A stretch of DNA of 64,000 nucleotides from Oegoconia quadripuncta (Eukaryota > Arthropoda > Insecta > Lepidoptera > Autostichidae). Under the pieces are notes generated by a model. It was not told where the DNA came from. It saw only the letters and a program-made list of their open reading frames with translations, and made no database searches. Both the position numbers and the translations under genes were made by a program. This document shows, in pieces, positions 10,505-21,671 of the stretch. Within the stretch, counting starts at the first letter, position 1. Each line of letters starts with the position of its first letter. The DNA lies in assembly GCA_949316235.1 (NCBI GenBank), contig OX438752.1, positions 1,015,001 to 1,079,000 of the forward strand, read 5' to 3'.

Positions 10505-10921
10505 TTATATAATCAAGCTGAATTCCACTGTGTGCATCGTCACTACGCACGAAAACTATGGAGTATAAGTTGCGCATGCGGCCTTGTTTTATTTGTTCGA
10601 ATAAATGAGATGATATCATAAACCAAGTCATAAACCGGTTCCTATCATGAATGAGTCAATAAGTGTGAAGCTGTTGTCATAGAATTAAATAAATACAACT
10701 CCCGCGTGAGTCATATAACTATGCTAATTTAGTTTTTTATTATCTCAATAGTTTATTTGCAAGAAGCATAACTTCTATACTTACTCGTATGTCTATTTAT
10801 TACATGGGGTCTGTTGTACTACCGGTTTTAAATTAAGGTATAATTTTACTGTGCTTCATCAGATCAGGAAATATGACATCATCAGTACATTTATTAAACA
10901 TACAAACTAAGTGTGATGAAA

Positions 10922-10984
10922 CACCGCCTCCGTGGCTCAATGTAAACAACATCGGGTTTACGATTCGGAGGTCGCGCGTTCGAT
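10922..10984 (+). mobile_element. SINE A head fragment
   Basis: ACCGCCTCCGTGGCTCAATG through the GTTCGAT B-box region only; the body is missing. Confidence 0.7.
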
Positions 10985-11061
10985 ATGACACTATAAATTG
11001 AAAATTTTGAAAAACCACGAGAAAACAAATTATTAGATATTTTTACATTTTGTTTGGTCAC

Positions 11062-11312
11062 AATCTATGACGACTTGACTGCTATACCAAAAGGTTGCGG
11101 GTTCGAATCCTGCTAAGGGCATATTATGTTTGTGAGATGAATACGGACATGTGTACCCGAGTTATGAATGTTTTCATTCATAATAAGTATTTATTTACAA
11201 AAAAAAATGTATTTATGTAGTATATCAACGATCTGGTATCCACAACACAAGCCTATAGTTGCTTACTATGGAATTAGATGGCGCTGTGTGTATGTCTAAG
11301 GATGGATAGATA
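11062..11312 (+). mobile_element. SINE B copy 2
   Basis: Head partly lost. GCGGGTTCGAATCCTGCTAA, then the typical body to AGATGGCGCTGTGTGTATGT. Confidence 0.75.
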
Positions 11313-11366
11313 TTTATACACACGAAAAACATACCCGCCTTCTTTGCGCAGTCGGGTAAAAAAGAA

Positions 11367-11445
11367 ATGAAATGAAATGAAAATCATTTATTCATGTAGG
11401 CAATACAATATGCACTTATGAACGTCATTTGTTATATGCACTTAT
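11367..11445 (-). mobile_element. CR1-like LINE 3' tail
   Basis: GAAATGAAATGAAAATCATT and CAATATGCACTTATGAACGT are the reverse complement of the tail at about 46385-46455. Confidence 0.65.
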
Positions 11446-11716
11446 GAACCGAAAGGACCGAACCCACCTGGGACGTCAATGAAAGGCGCGGGCTAACGTC
11501 AGACTGGTTTATTGATAAACCTAAGGTACCCACCACCGTAATATTATGATGCTTGACAGAACGCCACACCACCAAGGACTACCATATTAATTCTGTGCCC
11601 AAGGTTTGCCCGCGTCAATCCCTGCTTAACTACGTTCGAAAACTACCAATGCACGCTGCTTTTCTATTTGACTTCATCTCCATGCATAAGGTATTGTTGT
11701 CTTCACCTTGTCTGTT

Positions 11717-12109
11717 TTTTTTTTTCGTTTTATGCTCTCCTTTCGGAGAAGGCAAAACGATCTAAGCCCATAACAGCCATGTCTTATTTTTCTTAATTCT
11801 TCAGTTTATAAGTCAGTCTCAGTCAAAACAAGTAATTCGTCGTATACTTGGCGTATACAGAGTCTAGTCACGGTCAAATCATTCTTCAGTAAAGTGGCAG
11901 AATGCTTTACAAAAGATTTTGGCGGCTTCTTGTGGGAACCCGAAAGCTCCGTTACGCACTTTAATTTACACTTCCCTTCACTTGTACACCATCACTAACT
12001 TTTGCTGCACAATATCCTGCCATTATTAAGCTTCAAAAGTCAGAATGCACAAATTATAAGAATTATAAAGAAAATTGCAACTTCACTCGCCGAGATACCG
12101 CCAAAAAGC
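11717..12109 (-). mobile_element. Element D copy 2 (tail type 1), beside TMEM65 exon 4
   Basis: Target duplication TCACCTTGTCTGTT at 11703-11716 and 12110-12123. The pyrimidine tract used as the exon 4 acceptor follows directly after the second repeat. Confidence 0.9.
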
Positions 12110-12152
12110 TCACCTTGTCTGTTATAAAATGTCTAATTTCTTTTTTTTCCAG

Positions 12153-12220
12153 TGTCCCTAGCAAATTCAATACCATTTATTGGCTTTGGATTCTTGGATA
12201 ACGCCATCATGATTATTGCG
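12153..12220 (+). CDS. TMEM65: TMEM65 exon 4 (first membrane segment)
   Basis: Acceptor with a long pyrimidine tract (TTTCTTTTTTTTCCAG), donor GCG then GTGAGT. It encodes residues 168-190, including the family signature PFIGFGFLDNAIMIIA, the start of the conserved TMEM65 membrane domain. The exon enters in phase 1 and leaves in phase 0. An element D copy and its target duplication end at 12123, only 29 bp before the exon. Confidence 0.9.
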
Positions 12221-12469
12221 GTGAGTATACATTTTTGTAATTTTTATGACGAATTGGACAGTCGTTAGACCATTGCAAGATGATGCATACGATCTCAGTA
12301 GCTACCGTTTAAAACCCGACGCAAAAAGAGAGATGTTATAAGTTTGAAGCCTGTCTGTGGCTTTGTAGCGCCAAAATGGGTGAACCGATATGAAAACTAG
12401 TATTAATAAGGTTATTCTCAACCATGTTTGATGGAAATCGGTTTAGCCGTTTTTTATGTATGACTGGAT

Positions 12470-12700
12470 TTTTTCAATGATGGAAAGTGACGATGTAGTC
12501 GAAGATGAAGCACGCGATCCCAGTAAATGCCTATTCACTCTGCCCTTGAAGATCCCAAGGTTGTAGGATTCAGGAAAGACTGACGCCGGAAGGGAGTTCC
12601 ATGCCTTGGCTGTTCGGGTGATGAATGAAGAATCGAACTTCTTAGTGCGAATGTTCGGTATATTAACTATATATTTCGAAGATATTTAGCTTTTAGGCTG
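12470..12700 (-). mobile_element. LINE C-terminal fragment (CR1/L2-like)
   Basis: Minus strand encodes FITRTAKAWNSLPASVFPES and NLGIFKGRVNRHL, the conserved C-terminus of these insect LINEs. A second piece is at 53475-53610. Confidence 0.65.
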
Positions 12701-12714
12701 GGAATATACGCCAG

Positions 12715-13020
12715 ATTTTTCATCAGATAGTCGGATTCGATATCCCACCTCCACCCTCCTCCCACTGTAACTCCTATAAGCTAGTATCAACAGTGGTACT
12801 CGACACGGCGCCTACTGAAGGTAGACTGTGCCCTACGTGGCTCTATTGCTACCTTGGGCCCCAGACTAATTAAAGAAAGAAATAGGGTATGTAAGTAGGA
12901 ATAAGAAGTTTCCCCACTTCCCCCCTCGGCAAATGGGAGTGTGGAATGGGTATGAGGAAGGAGGACGAGTGAAGCTCGGCCTCGGATCCGATAGTCTGAT
13001 CTGACTAGCGGAAGGCGTTG
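12715..13020. repeat. Dispersed repeat of unknown class
   Basis: 12760-12870 (GTACTCGACACGGCGCCTAC and neighbours) recurs inverted at 54370-54530. The rest is moderately GC-rich without coding signals. Confidence 0.5.
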
Positions 13021-13740
13021 GAGTCAATCAATCAATTAATCAAATACTCTTTATTGCACAATTAACAAGAGCTATGTTGGTAATTCCAACTTCCTGAGCG
13101 GAAGGCTAGTGCGGGTTCGTGGGCTGATGATATAAAAGCGGACGGAGGTTCCTCCCCTCTGGAACTCCGCCTGCAGACCTGATGATGAAGCGCTGACTGA
13201 TGATTATTCCTGTAGGCCGCGGTTGAATAGGTATCCGTAGTTTTAAATAAAATGTAGAACTGATGGATTGTCTCTGACACTCGTTTACTGATATAAACTT
13301 ATGCCATCTGGCTAAGACAAAGAAAACTTATTACAATTAAAATGCATCTGACTAATAAAAACATATCTCCGGCTTCTTGCCGGTGCGCGTGTAGGAGCGC
13401 GTGGTAAGAGGGCTCGACCGCCTCGTCTGAGAGCCATAGTAAGAAAAAAAAAACAAACTGAGTGAAGTGTGGCATGAGAGTCGTTGACAAAAGGTAGTGC
13501 CACACACACAATATAAAAATCGAGTTACCAACATGACTGAATTGAGGTATTGCCATAGATAAAGTAAACTGTGCACCTTTTAGTGTACAAGCTACATGAA
13601 GAATACAGCGTACATCATTAATCGCACAAAAAGGCGGCCTTATCGCTAACAGCGATCTCTTCCAGGCAAACCTTAGGGTAAAGATACGAGCTACCAGTAG
13701 GTGAGGTTTGCACTAATAATAGCTTGTTTTAATAATAAAT

Positions 13741-13981
13741 TTGGTTGGTGGTACGGCATATTAAAATGTCCGCCTGGCTAGCTACCACCATCTTATCTAA
13801 ATCTGCCGCCAAGCAGCAATGTTAATAGCATTGTTGTGTTCCGGTTGTCAGAGATAAGATGGCCAGTCCCCCAAATGTGTTGGGGTTTCCGGGTTAGTAC
13901 GCTTCCACCTTCGACCTCATCTTCATTAACATGGGGTGTGATTGAGGTCAAGTACGAACCCGTCGTGCGTAAAAAAAAAAG
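13741..13981 (+). mobile_element. SINE A copy 5 (headless)
   Basis: Begins TTGGTTGGTGGTACGGCAT and ends in an A-run. The tRNA-like head is absent. Confidence 0.8.
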
Positions 13982-14171
13982 AAAATAGCAAGACGGCTGT
14001 ATTTTATAGTTGATAATTATTATAGTATAAAGTATTATAGTATAGTATAAGTATAGATTATAAATACATAAACTAAGCCTACAAACTAGATAATTTAACT
14101 GCACTTAAATATATAATATATTATTGACTACATAACACACACAAAGTCATTTTTTTGTTTGAACATTCAAG

Positions 14172-14413
14172 ACACGTCCGATCCGATAGTCTGATCGGAC
14201 GTCTAAGTCGGAAACAGCGCCGAGCTGTTTACGGTTTTATTCCCTTTTTTTTTTTCGTGTCAACACGTGCAGAGTATTTTTTTTTGCAAAAAGTTTTTAA
14301 GTAACTGTAATTCAGCGTCCATTATTTTCTTTCTGCTCCGCAAGAAAGCATACTGGATAACAGCTCGAGAACGGCTGTGTTCAGAAAAAGTCTGTCGTTA
14401 CAATCGGACGTGT
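14172..14413. mobile_element. Candidate MITE, 11-bp TIR
   Basis: ACACGTCCGAT at 14172-14182 and its reverse complement at 14403-14413. The left part holds an imperfect hairpin around CCGATAGTCTGATCGG. Confidence 0.45.
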
Positions 14414-14457
14414 ATTGACTGAATACGATCAGATAGTCAGGGGTTCTCTTATACAAT

Positions 14458-14570
14458 TTCATCGTTATCGTCATCGGTTACGTTCTGACATGTGATTGGT
14501 TGGCTCGTCCCTCGCTCGGCAATTTGACGGTTTCTCATTGGTCAACGTAATTGATGACGATACCGATGAA
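14458..14570. mobile_element. Short palindromic MITE
   Basis: 27-bp arms, TTCATCGTTATCGTCATCGG onward at 14458-14484 against 14544-14570, with three mismatches. Loop about 59 bp. Confidence 0.6.
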
Positions 14571-14817
14571 GTTACATTATCTAAGGTCTGATCAGACAAT
14601 CATAAACAAAATCTTACGTATATTTCCGCCCTTGACACAGTTAGTTTGTATATCTATGTTACATTTCGAGCGAGTCTCGGGAGTTTTCTGAATTCTCAAT
14701 TTATAATTGAAGTAAAAAATCCCAATAATTAAGCCGAATTGCAGAGAAGATTACCATTTTTAACCAACTTCCCACAATCTGTCAGCAACAATGTATACGC
14801 GGTTACACACACACATT

Positions 14818-14968
14818 ATTACACGGTTCAACGATATTGGATTCACTTTGGTTGAAAAGCGCAGAAGTCAAAGGTAATGCCATTGACATTGAATGATTCA
14901 CTTTTATGTTTACATGATTCAATTTGGTTGTTTCATCCAAATTGAAAAGCAGAAGTGAACCGTGTAAT
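14818..14968. mobile_element. Short MITE, 13-bp perfect TIR
   Basis: ATTACACGGTTCA at 14818-14830 and TGAACCGTGTAAT at 14956-14968. The interior has repeated TTGAAAAGC-type segments. Confidence 0.55.
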
Positions 14969-15344
14969 ATCGGCTTTACGCTAAGCATGCGCCAGACAGT
15001 AGGCTATTATCGTGACCTTGAAGGCGTCTAGGGCGATAGTTTCGTTTCTCTATTCGTATTATTTATTATTCTTATGGCTAAAGATAGAATCGATCTATCT
15101 ATTCCAATCTATGCTCTTATAATTCCGACCGGATCGCATTCGAAATAAATAGTCTTAGTGTTTAGTACTAAGCAAAAATATGTAATTCATAGTCGTCACC
15201 GCTAGATGTCGTTGACCGTTTTTAAAACGCGGTATCTATATGTTCGGCCCAAACCGTGACCTGCCGTATGTGTTTGGAATGAAAAGATTTCTGCCTCAGA
15301 AACATTAGTTTCATTTTGAAGAGGGTTTTTGGGACTTGTACACT

Positions 15345-16095
15345 TGGCCCATTGAAAATACAGTAAAAACGTCTAGTTTAGCTGGACATCATTCATTTTT
15401 AGATTTGGAGAGCTAGATTTTTTTTATAAAACCCTATCATTAATTTGTATCTTATTAACAATAAATACTAACTGATATTTAATCAGGTAGATTTGTTTTT
15501 TTCTTTGTTTTATGCACAACGGGTTGATACTTGACCTCAATCACACCTGATGTTAAGTGTAGATGAGGTCAAAGGTGGAAGCGTACTGACCCGAAAACCC
15601 CAACACATTTGTGGGACTGGCTATCTTATGTCTGACAACCGGAACACAACAATGCTATTAACATTGCTATTTGGCGACAGATTTAGATAAGATGGTGGTA
15701 GCTAGCCAGGCGGACATTTAAAATGCCCTACCACCAACCAACCACCATGTTAAACTCAATTAACTTATTGATGGATATAAAACTAAGCATGTTAGGCGTG
15801 TGTTTTAGCTGAAAATGTCGTCGAGCTGCATTTAGGAAAATTATCGTTAAAAATTAACATTTTTTTAAAGATAATTTCCCTAAATGTTTTGAGTTCAAAG
15901 AAGTACCCATAAATAGAGCATTTATTTAAAGAAACTAATTTTACAACTTTAACTTATTTGGAAATTTATTTGGTACTCGAGTGTCTTACAAATCCTTATT
16001 TTTTAGCAATTGTTACTACATTTACAACACTTTATTAAATGTTTCAAGAAAATCGCGGTTATGCGTTTTTCCGAGGTGTGAACGTATTATCAATA
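15345..16095 (+). mobile_element. TIR family E, degraded copy ending beside TMEM65 exon 5
   Basis: Aligns with 33507-34527: AAATACTAACTGATATTTAA, GAAAATGTCGTCGAGCTGCA and TTAAATGTTTCAAGAAAATC. The termini have decayed. Interrupted by SINE A at 15496-15745. Confidence 0.7.
15496..15745 (-). mobile_element. SINE A copy 6 (headless), nested in family E
   Basis: T-rich tail then GCACAACGGGTTGATACTTG and the body; the tRNA-like head is missing. Inserted into the family E relic. Confidence 0.8.
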
Positions 16096-16115
16096 TGAAT
16101 ATATCTTATATCCAG

Positions 16116-16319
16116 GGCGACAGTATAGAGAGCAGCATGGGCGCATACATCACTCTGTCGACGATGGCGGCAGCTGCGTGGGGCAACACCTTCAGTGACG
16201 TCATCGGCATCGGCTCCTCGTACTACGTGGAACGAGTCGCCGCCTTGGTCGGGCTGGGAGCCCCCAAGTTGTCCCCTGTGCAGCTGGACATGATCGTTAG
16301 TCGCCGCTTCGCTAACCTG
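16116..16319 (+). CDS. TMEM65: TMEM65 exon 5 (core of membrane domain)
   Basis: Acceptor CTTATATCCAG, donor CTG then GTCAGT (a weaker donor). It encodes residues 191-258 in phase 0 at both ends. It contains the second membrane segment with STMAAAAWGNTFSD, the most conserved TMEM65 stretch, and then the YVERVAALVGL helix and the LSPVQLDM motif. The exon is clearly GC-richer than its surroundings. It is hemmed in by transposons: a TIR-element relic ends about 20 bp upstream, and a SINE A tail begins about 8 bp past the donor. Confidence 0.92.
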
Positions 16320-16326
16320 GTCAGTA

Positions 16327-16398
16327 ACTTTTTTTTTTTATGCACAACGGGTTGATTCTTGACCTCAATCACACCTGATGTTAAGTGAAGATGAGGTC
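16327..16398 (-). mobile_element. SINE A tail fragment at the exon 5 donor
   Basis: PolyT then ATGCACAACGGGTTGATTCT, truncated after about 70 bp. Begins about 8 bp past the exon 5/intron 5 junction of TMEM65. Confidence 0.8.
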
Positions 16399-16469
16399 GT
16401 AACTGAATAAAGTAGGGTGTAACAAAAAAAACTTTATACAAATGAATTATTTGGTGTGATGTTTTGCAA

Positions 16470-16705
16470 CTCTGGCCACTATACCAAAAGGTTGCGGGTT
16501 CGTACCCCGCTAGGGGCATATGTTTGTGTGATGAATACGGACATTTGTACCCGAGTTATGAATGTTTTCATTTATTGTAAGTACGTATTTACACAAAAAA
16601 AATGTATTTATGTAGTATATCAACCATCTGGTATCCACAACACAGGCCTATAGTTGCTTACTGTGGAACTAGATGGCGACGTGTGTATGTCTAAGGATAT
16701 TTTAT
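16470..16705 (+). mobile_element. SINE B copy 3
   Basis: Partial head (GGTTGCGGGTTCGTACCCCG), full body to AGATGGCGACGTGTGTATGT. Confidence 0.75.
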
Positions 16706-16831
16706 TTTTATTTATTTTATTACTTTGTTATAATAACTGCTTTTTGTCATTTTTGCCAGTGCGATTAATTTATTTAATGAATAAACCGATTAATTATTTG
16801 TTGTATAAATTAAATTTTATATAAAGTCTAA

Positions 16832-18166
16832 CAAAAATAACCCGACAAACTTTGGCAATTGCACGTGCATGACAATAAAACAATATATTCATTAAAAAAA
16901 AAAGCTATCCTTAAAAATTTTTGTTTCCGAGTAAAAAAATTAAATGTAAGTGCAAATGAAAATACACATTAACAGACTTACTTCATTTCTATTGTACCTT
17001 GTTTTATCAATGAGAAAAAACTGGCAACGTTCCATTGATATGGAAGACGCCAAAGGGGAGGCGGGTGGCGGGGGACAGGGTGCAACCAATCACAGCGCGT
17101 CGCGGCGGCGCCGGGGCAAGCGCCGGCGGCGAGCGGCGAGTGGTCGCCTTTCGGCGTCTTCAAAGATATCGCGGCACGTGAGCGTGTGTTGTGGCCAAGT
17201 ACTTAGAGCGCGCGGCCATTAAGGTTCAACTCGCCAAATTTACATTTCTAAATTTAATTTTTTGAATAAAATCTGTTAACTTTAGACGCGCCAATACTTA
17301 GCACAATTATTGTGTGGGTAAGGGACACAAACGTACTATAGATGTTTTAAATGAGCCCCTAGTAGCCTCTTCAGTGGGAATTGGGTATCATCACTATCTA
17401 TACATCACAAGCTAATAAAATACTATGTATATATTCACAACCAAAATTCAAATGCACGAAAGCAGTCACTGCATGGCTCCACGAATTGGACTATGAAGAA
17501 ACGGAGAAACTACTTACCGTAACCTCATAAGGGCATCTATTATATTATTTTTATTCATTTACCAATTATATACAAAATTCAATACTCATCCCAATAATAA
17601 TATATAAATTATAAAATTATAATAACTTAATAGTATTTGTTGTCTGTAGCTGAATATCTGAGCATATCTTACGTTATTCATACAACTTCTTAATTTGCGC
17701 TAATAACACACTTTCTTCATATGCCCACACACACACACACGCACATACACAATCACACTCACATGTAATCACACACACACTAACGCTCATACGCATACAT
17801 ACAATCACACACACTCACGCTCACACGCATACATCCTATCTCGCAACATAAGGCCTTTCCATTCCAGAGGGTGAGAGGCTGGTGATCTGTCACACAGGTT
17901 TCCTAGTACGGACACCAGTCTCTCACAAAATTTTGTACTTACATGTAGCATATCTCGTAGATTAAGGACCTATTGTTTATACCTGTATACTTTTGTGAGA
18001 GAGAATAAAAACTTTTTGAATTGAATTGAATCACTCAAGTCCACCCCGGTAAAGATAAAGTCGTAAGGGTCGCTACTGTTAAAACTGCTAGGGGCTCATT
18101 TAAAAGACCTATAGTACGTTTGTGTCCCTTACATACACTCTGCAACGTTTGTCGGGTTAATTTTGA
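16832..18166. mobile_element. Candidate nested inverted-repeat element with GC-rich core
   Basis: Outer arms CAAAAATAACCCGACAAAC (16832-16850) and its near-exact reverse complement (18148-18166). Inner arms GTAAGGGACACAAACGTACT... at 17318-17362 against 18089-18132. Contains a GC-rich block (17040-17220) and a CA-rich microsatellite (17725-17835). Transposase and target duplication not seen. Lies in TMEM65 intron 5. Confidence 0.5.
17725..17835. repeat. CA-rich microsatellite
   Basis: Interrupted (CA)n with ACGC, ACAT and ACTC variants, for example CACACACACACACACGCACA. Confidence 0.9.
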
Positions 18167-18179
18167 TTGACCTTATATT

Positions 18180-18400
18180 AATATCACATCAGCCACGGGA
18201 CGTCCACAGCTGAACATAGGCCTCCCCCATAGAATTCCTGAGTGACCGGTTGGAAGCGGACTGCTTCCAGCCGTCTGTCCACCTTGTGAGTGGAGGTCCT
18301 ACGCTGCATTGCCGGTGCGTGGTCGCCACTCGAGAACTTTTATGTCTCACGGGCTTTGTGCCCTGCCCACCACTTGAAACTTGCTACTCCTACTACATAT
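18180..18400. mobile_element. LINE-like 3' tail upstream of TMEM65 exon 6
   Basis: CACGGGACGTCCACAGCTGA and ACATAGGCCTCCCCCATAGA belong to a repeat abundant in Lepidoptera (from memory). Ends about 35 bp before exon 6. Confidence 0.5.
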
Positions 18401-18436
18401 TTTGATTATGCTTACGTCTTCTTTTGCATACTGCAG

Positions 18437-18526
18437 GGTCGTGTGTTGGGCATCACAATCGGGTGCATCCTCGGCATGACGCCGCTACTGTTCATCAAAG
18501 ACGAGGAGAAGAAGGCTACTAAGTAA
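18437..18526 (+). CDS. TMEM65: TMEM65 exon 6 (C-terminal membrane segment and stop)
   Basis: Acceptor TTTGCATACTGCAG. It encodes residues 259-287, GRVLGITIGCILGMTPLLFI then a charged tail KDEEKKATK and TAA at 18524-18526. The TIGCILGM segment is a hallmark of the last TMEM65 helix. The upstream open frame from 18290 lies in a LINE-like tail (18180-18400) and is not coding. No clear AATAAA signal was seen in the first few hundred bases after the stop. Confidence 0.9.
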   Translation, partial: GRVLGITIGCILGMTPLLFIKDEEKKATK

Positions 18527-18719
18527 GCCCGAATTTACGCGTCACAGATCTGACGTCACGTTCCCCAAAGGGTAGAGTTTAAGCTGAGCGAAGTGCAATT
18601 TGCCACGTATGTTTTGTATCAACACTACAGAGAAATCTGCTGTAGTTATATCCCCAATCTTTACAAATAGTGTTTTAAATGACAATTGTATAGAAGCGTA
18701 ACTAAGGCCAAGAAATGGT

Positions 18720-18850
18720 GTCACGGAATAGAACCCGGTGTGGGCGGGGCGTACAATAGGGACAGCGCGCGCGCCAATCCGCTGTGACACTCGAGTCGCC
18801 GGGCGGGGCGCGACCTTGACGCGACCAATCACAGGCAAGCGTTGTCTATG
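18720..18850 (-). promoter_or_regulatory. GC-rich block with CCAAT and GC boxes, downstream of TMEM65
   Basis: Read on the minus strand it has two ATTGG motifs (in GATTGGTCGCG and GATTGGCGCGCGCGC) and CCCCGCCC-type boxes near 18745 and 18800. It could be a promoter, a 3' UTR feature or a repeat core, since ACCAATCACAG also occurs near 17084. No gene was found to go with it. Confidence 0.25.
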
Positions 18851-18990
18851 AGTGCGTGTGAGTGCTTCGTTATAATTGCTATTAGTTTGTTTGCGTAAAT
18901 GACACCAAAATCAAAAGGCAGGTTACTTTTCTGTACAATTATTATCCGTGGGGAAATAAGGATATTTTTTTATCTAGTTACAGTAATTAT

Positions 18991-19604
18991 TGGGTCTTTA
19001 CCCTATGAAATTGGAGTTTTTTTTCTTCGTTAATCATATGTACCAATTCCTGCGATTTTCAAAGCTATATCCAAATTTGTTTTTTATTTGGAAAATGGAA
19101 TATTATTTCAAGGTTTCACATGAAATATTTTTTAATTTCTCGGCTAAATCACATAATAACAAAAAATTTGAACAGAGCTCTTTTCATGTGCTTCCCATAA
19201 TCAAATCAAATACGCTTTATTGTTTAAATAAGGAAGGTACATTTAAATATCTTATACAAATTTGATCATTTCTTAATCATACCAAAATCATTTCGTAGGT
19301 TCGCTGAAACTTTTACAAATAATAAATAAATAATTAAATAATTAATATTTCGAACACTTCTAATCATCTAGTCCCAAACTAAGCAAAGCTTGTGCTATGG
19401 ATACTAGAATACGGATAAACATACATAAATGTTTATATAAATATCCATAAAGCGGTTACTTTTAAAAATTAACGCTGCCTATTCTTAACTTAATGTTATC
19501 CGATAAAACACACAAAGTTTAGCTAAAGGATTTGCCGTTCTTCATAATTCTTATTTCCGTAAATTCTTCATACAAAACGCCAATTTCATATGTAAGGACC
19601 TAAT
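18991..19604 (+). mobile_element. MITE G copy 2, with two insertions
   Basis: Left TIR near GGGTCTTTACCCTATGAAAT, right TIR CAATTTCATATGTAAGGACC. Interrupted at about 19200-19260 by an AT-rich piece and at about 19320-19450 by a SINE B2 fragment. Interior matches copies at 21672 and 26861. Confidence 0.75.
19320..19450 (-). mobile_element. SINE B2 fragment inside MITE G
   Basis: CATCTAGTCCCAAACTAAGC and TATGGATACTAGAATACGG match the minus-strand pieces at 45085-45165. Confidence 0.6.
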
Positions 19605-19609
19605 ACTAA

Positions 19610-20030
19610 GTTCTAACGAAGTACTTTCGAGTACCGTTCGAGGTTTTCTGAGAGAGCTTAATTGGCATTATGTCGAGTAAAGGTTTATCAGACTGTTGAG
19701 TTGATACAATTTAGATTTTGTCAAGCAACTTTATATTTAAAGCAAGTAACGATTACGCAAGAAATAAAAATATTTTCAAGTTAAGATATCAAAGGCATTA
19801 AGATCTCGATCGTTAAAACTGCGACTGGGTATGCACTTTTAACCGTACACCCAAGTCAAAAAAAGAAAAATTAGTTTGGGTGAGACTTCAATATAAAAAA
19901 AATAACTGTTACCTCGTGCAGTCCGTATCAATGTTACAACATGACGTTATCGTTTCTCTTTAACGTAGGTTAAAGAACGCTTTAGTTCGTAACCCCGCGA
20001 AGGTCCGCTATTTGACCTCTAAATGTGAAA
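19610..20030. other. Intergenic, nothing recognised
   Basis: AT-rich, no coding, RNA or repeat signal seen. Confidence 0.5.
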
Positions 20031-20035
20031 CACTA

Positions 20036-20377
20036 AGGCCACGTATTAATAAACCATTCTCAAGATTGCGAACAGTGTTGTGACCGGTCTCAAGTAAATG
20101 TGTTGATTAATAAACCTAACTTGAGACCTGAAAAGCATGCGCATACTCAAGCAGTACTCACTTGAGAGGTGCGCGTATTAATAAACGAAACTCAAGACTA
20201 TCATTCATTCGCCGGTGAGGCAAATACTTGAGAAGTGATCTCAACTGAGTAGACCTTGCTCTTTGGTTGGTTTATAAATTAGCATGGAACTTATGCTATA
20301 GCGTCAACTTCTTAAGACGCATCTCGGGTGATACAGCCTCAAGACTTGTATTGAGATTGGTTTATTAACACGGGCCT
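20036..20377. mobile_element. TIR element, ISL2EU/Harbinger-like, short copy
   Basis: Ends AGGCC-ACGTATTAATAAACC and GGTTTATTAACACGGGCCT, with TAA on both sides. Interior TTGAGACCTG and related blocks recur inverted at 47740-48494. Superfamily judged from the GGCCCGTATTAATAAAC type of end only. Confidence 0.55.
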
Positions 20378-20474
20378 AAGTAACATGGCCTCGAAAGTTT
20401 GCAATTTTTTTTAAATCTGGAATATCGACGAATAACGTCACGACCTTTATCCCAAATGGTGTGGTCGGAGATTT

Positions 20475-20640
20475 TTTTTTGTTTTTTATGCATAACGGTG
20501 TGGTACTTGACCTCAATCACACCTGATGTTAAGTGAAAATGAGGCCGAAGGTGGAAGCGTACTGACACGGAAACCCCTACTTACTTGGGTGAATTGCTAT
20601 CTTAAGTGTGAGTGAGGTCAAGCACCATCTCGTTTGCATA
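20475..20640 (-). mobile_element. SINE A partial copy
   Basis: T-run, ATGCATAACGGTGTGGTACT, body to about 20600. A short opposite-strand tail piece follows (GTGAGTGAGGTCAAGCACC). Confidence 0.7.
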
Positions 20641-21600
20641 TAAAAAAATCACCCCCTCGCCCAGCTGATTATCTATGGCTCATATTTTATGATAATTAAA
20701 TTTTATTAGTGCTGATGTTTTTAATTCCGTTAAGCGTCCTTTTGTATGGCCCCTGGTCACACCAACATGCTGTATATTATCATTAAATATACTATATAGT
20801 ACTTAGTTCATACGAATCTCGCGCTATTGCTGCTTCATATGAAACCCCAAAGGCTGTAGAAAATAGATAAGTCTACATATTACATAAATGTACATAGAAT
20901 TTAATCTTTAATCATGCATATTTAATTAGAACTTATTCTGTTCTGTTTAAAGTACAATAAGCGCTCGGATGAGCTTTATCATGCGCAGTACAAAATGCAA
21001 TATGTAAATAAAATGCGATGTAGAATCGAAGTGAGAACTCGATGACTTCCACTTTTTAAATATTAACCATCCTAGCGGCACAATTTAAACTTTTTTAGAT
21101 AAGTATCTATCGAAATGTTTTATTATACACGTATATACAAATTAAGGACTTATTAGATAATATCATAGGAATTTTACAATCTTATGCAACTCTAGGGATT
21201 TTGCTGTGCGTACTAATATATTTTGAAATTATATAATTATTTATTATACTGTATATTTCTGTCTGTGCATAAAATGCGTCTATTTAATATTGACACAGTC
21301 GGGCATACGTCATGTTGTATCGAAAAATTAGAACACACTCAGTTTTAAAAGGGTGAAGCGTTGCAATCAAGCTCGGTAAGTGAGGTGCTTTTTGCAAACA
21401 ACGGATGACATTAAATGTCATTTTCATAGCGTTTTTTAGTTCCATGGGTCGGATTTTGTAACACTGTGTATACGACGTGTGGCCCGCTGTGCATTACTGT
21501 AGTAAGCGTAAATAATTATTAGACTTTACTTATCTTTGACTGATTATAACCTAAGGCCCAGGGTTACAAATCAGTAGTCTACAACAACTCTAATCAATAT
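20641..21600. other. Intergenic, no recognised feature
   Basis: AT-rich sequence. No exon-like or duplicated block was noticed. Confidence 0.4.
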
Positions 21601-21627
21601 ATTGGCTTTTTGGACTTTTTCCTTAAA

Positions 21628-21671
21628 TACCAAATCTTAGAACATCCACTTACCGCAAAACACCAAAGTAT
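21628..21671 (-). mobile_element. LINE fragment joined to MITE G
   Basis: ACCAAATCTTAGAACATCCA equals 26819-26838, where it is part of the LINE coding for SGCSKIWYEW. The same LINE/MITE junction occurs at both places. Confidence 0.6.

Noticed and set aside
16950..17222. 90-codon ORF in TMEM65 intron 5
   Set aside because: Arg/Ala/Gly-rich by GC content alone, without family resemblance; treated as a GC-rich element core.
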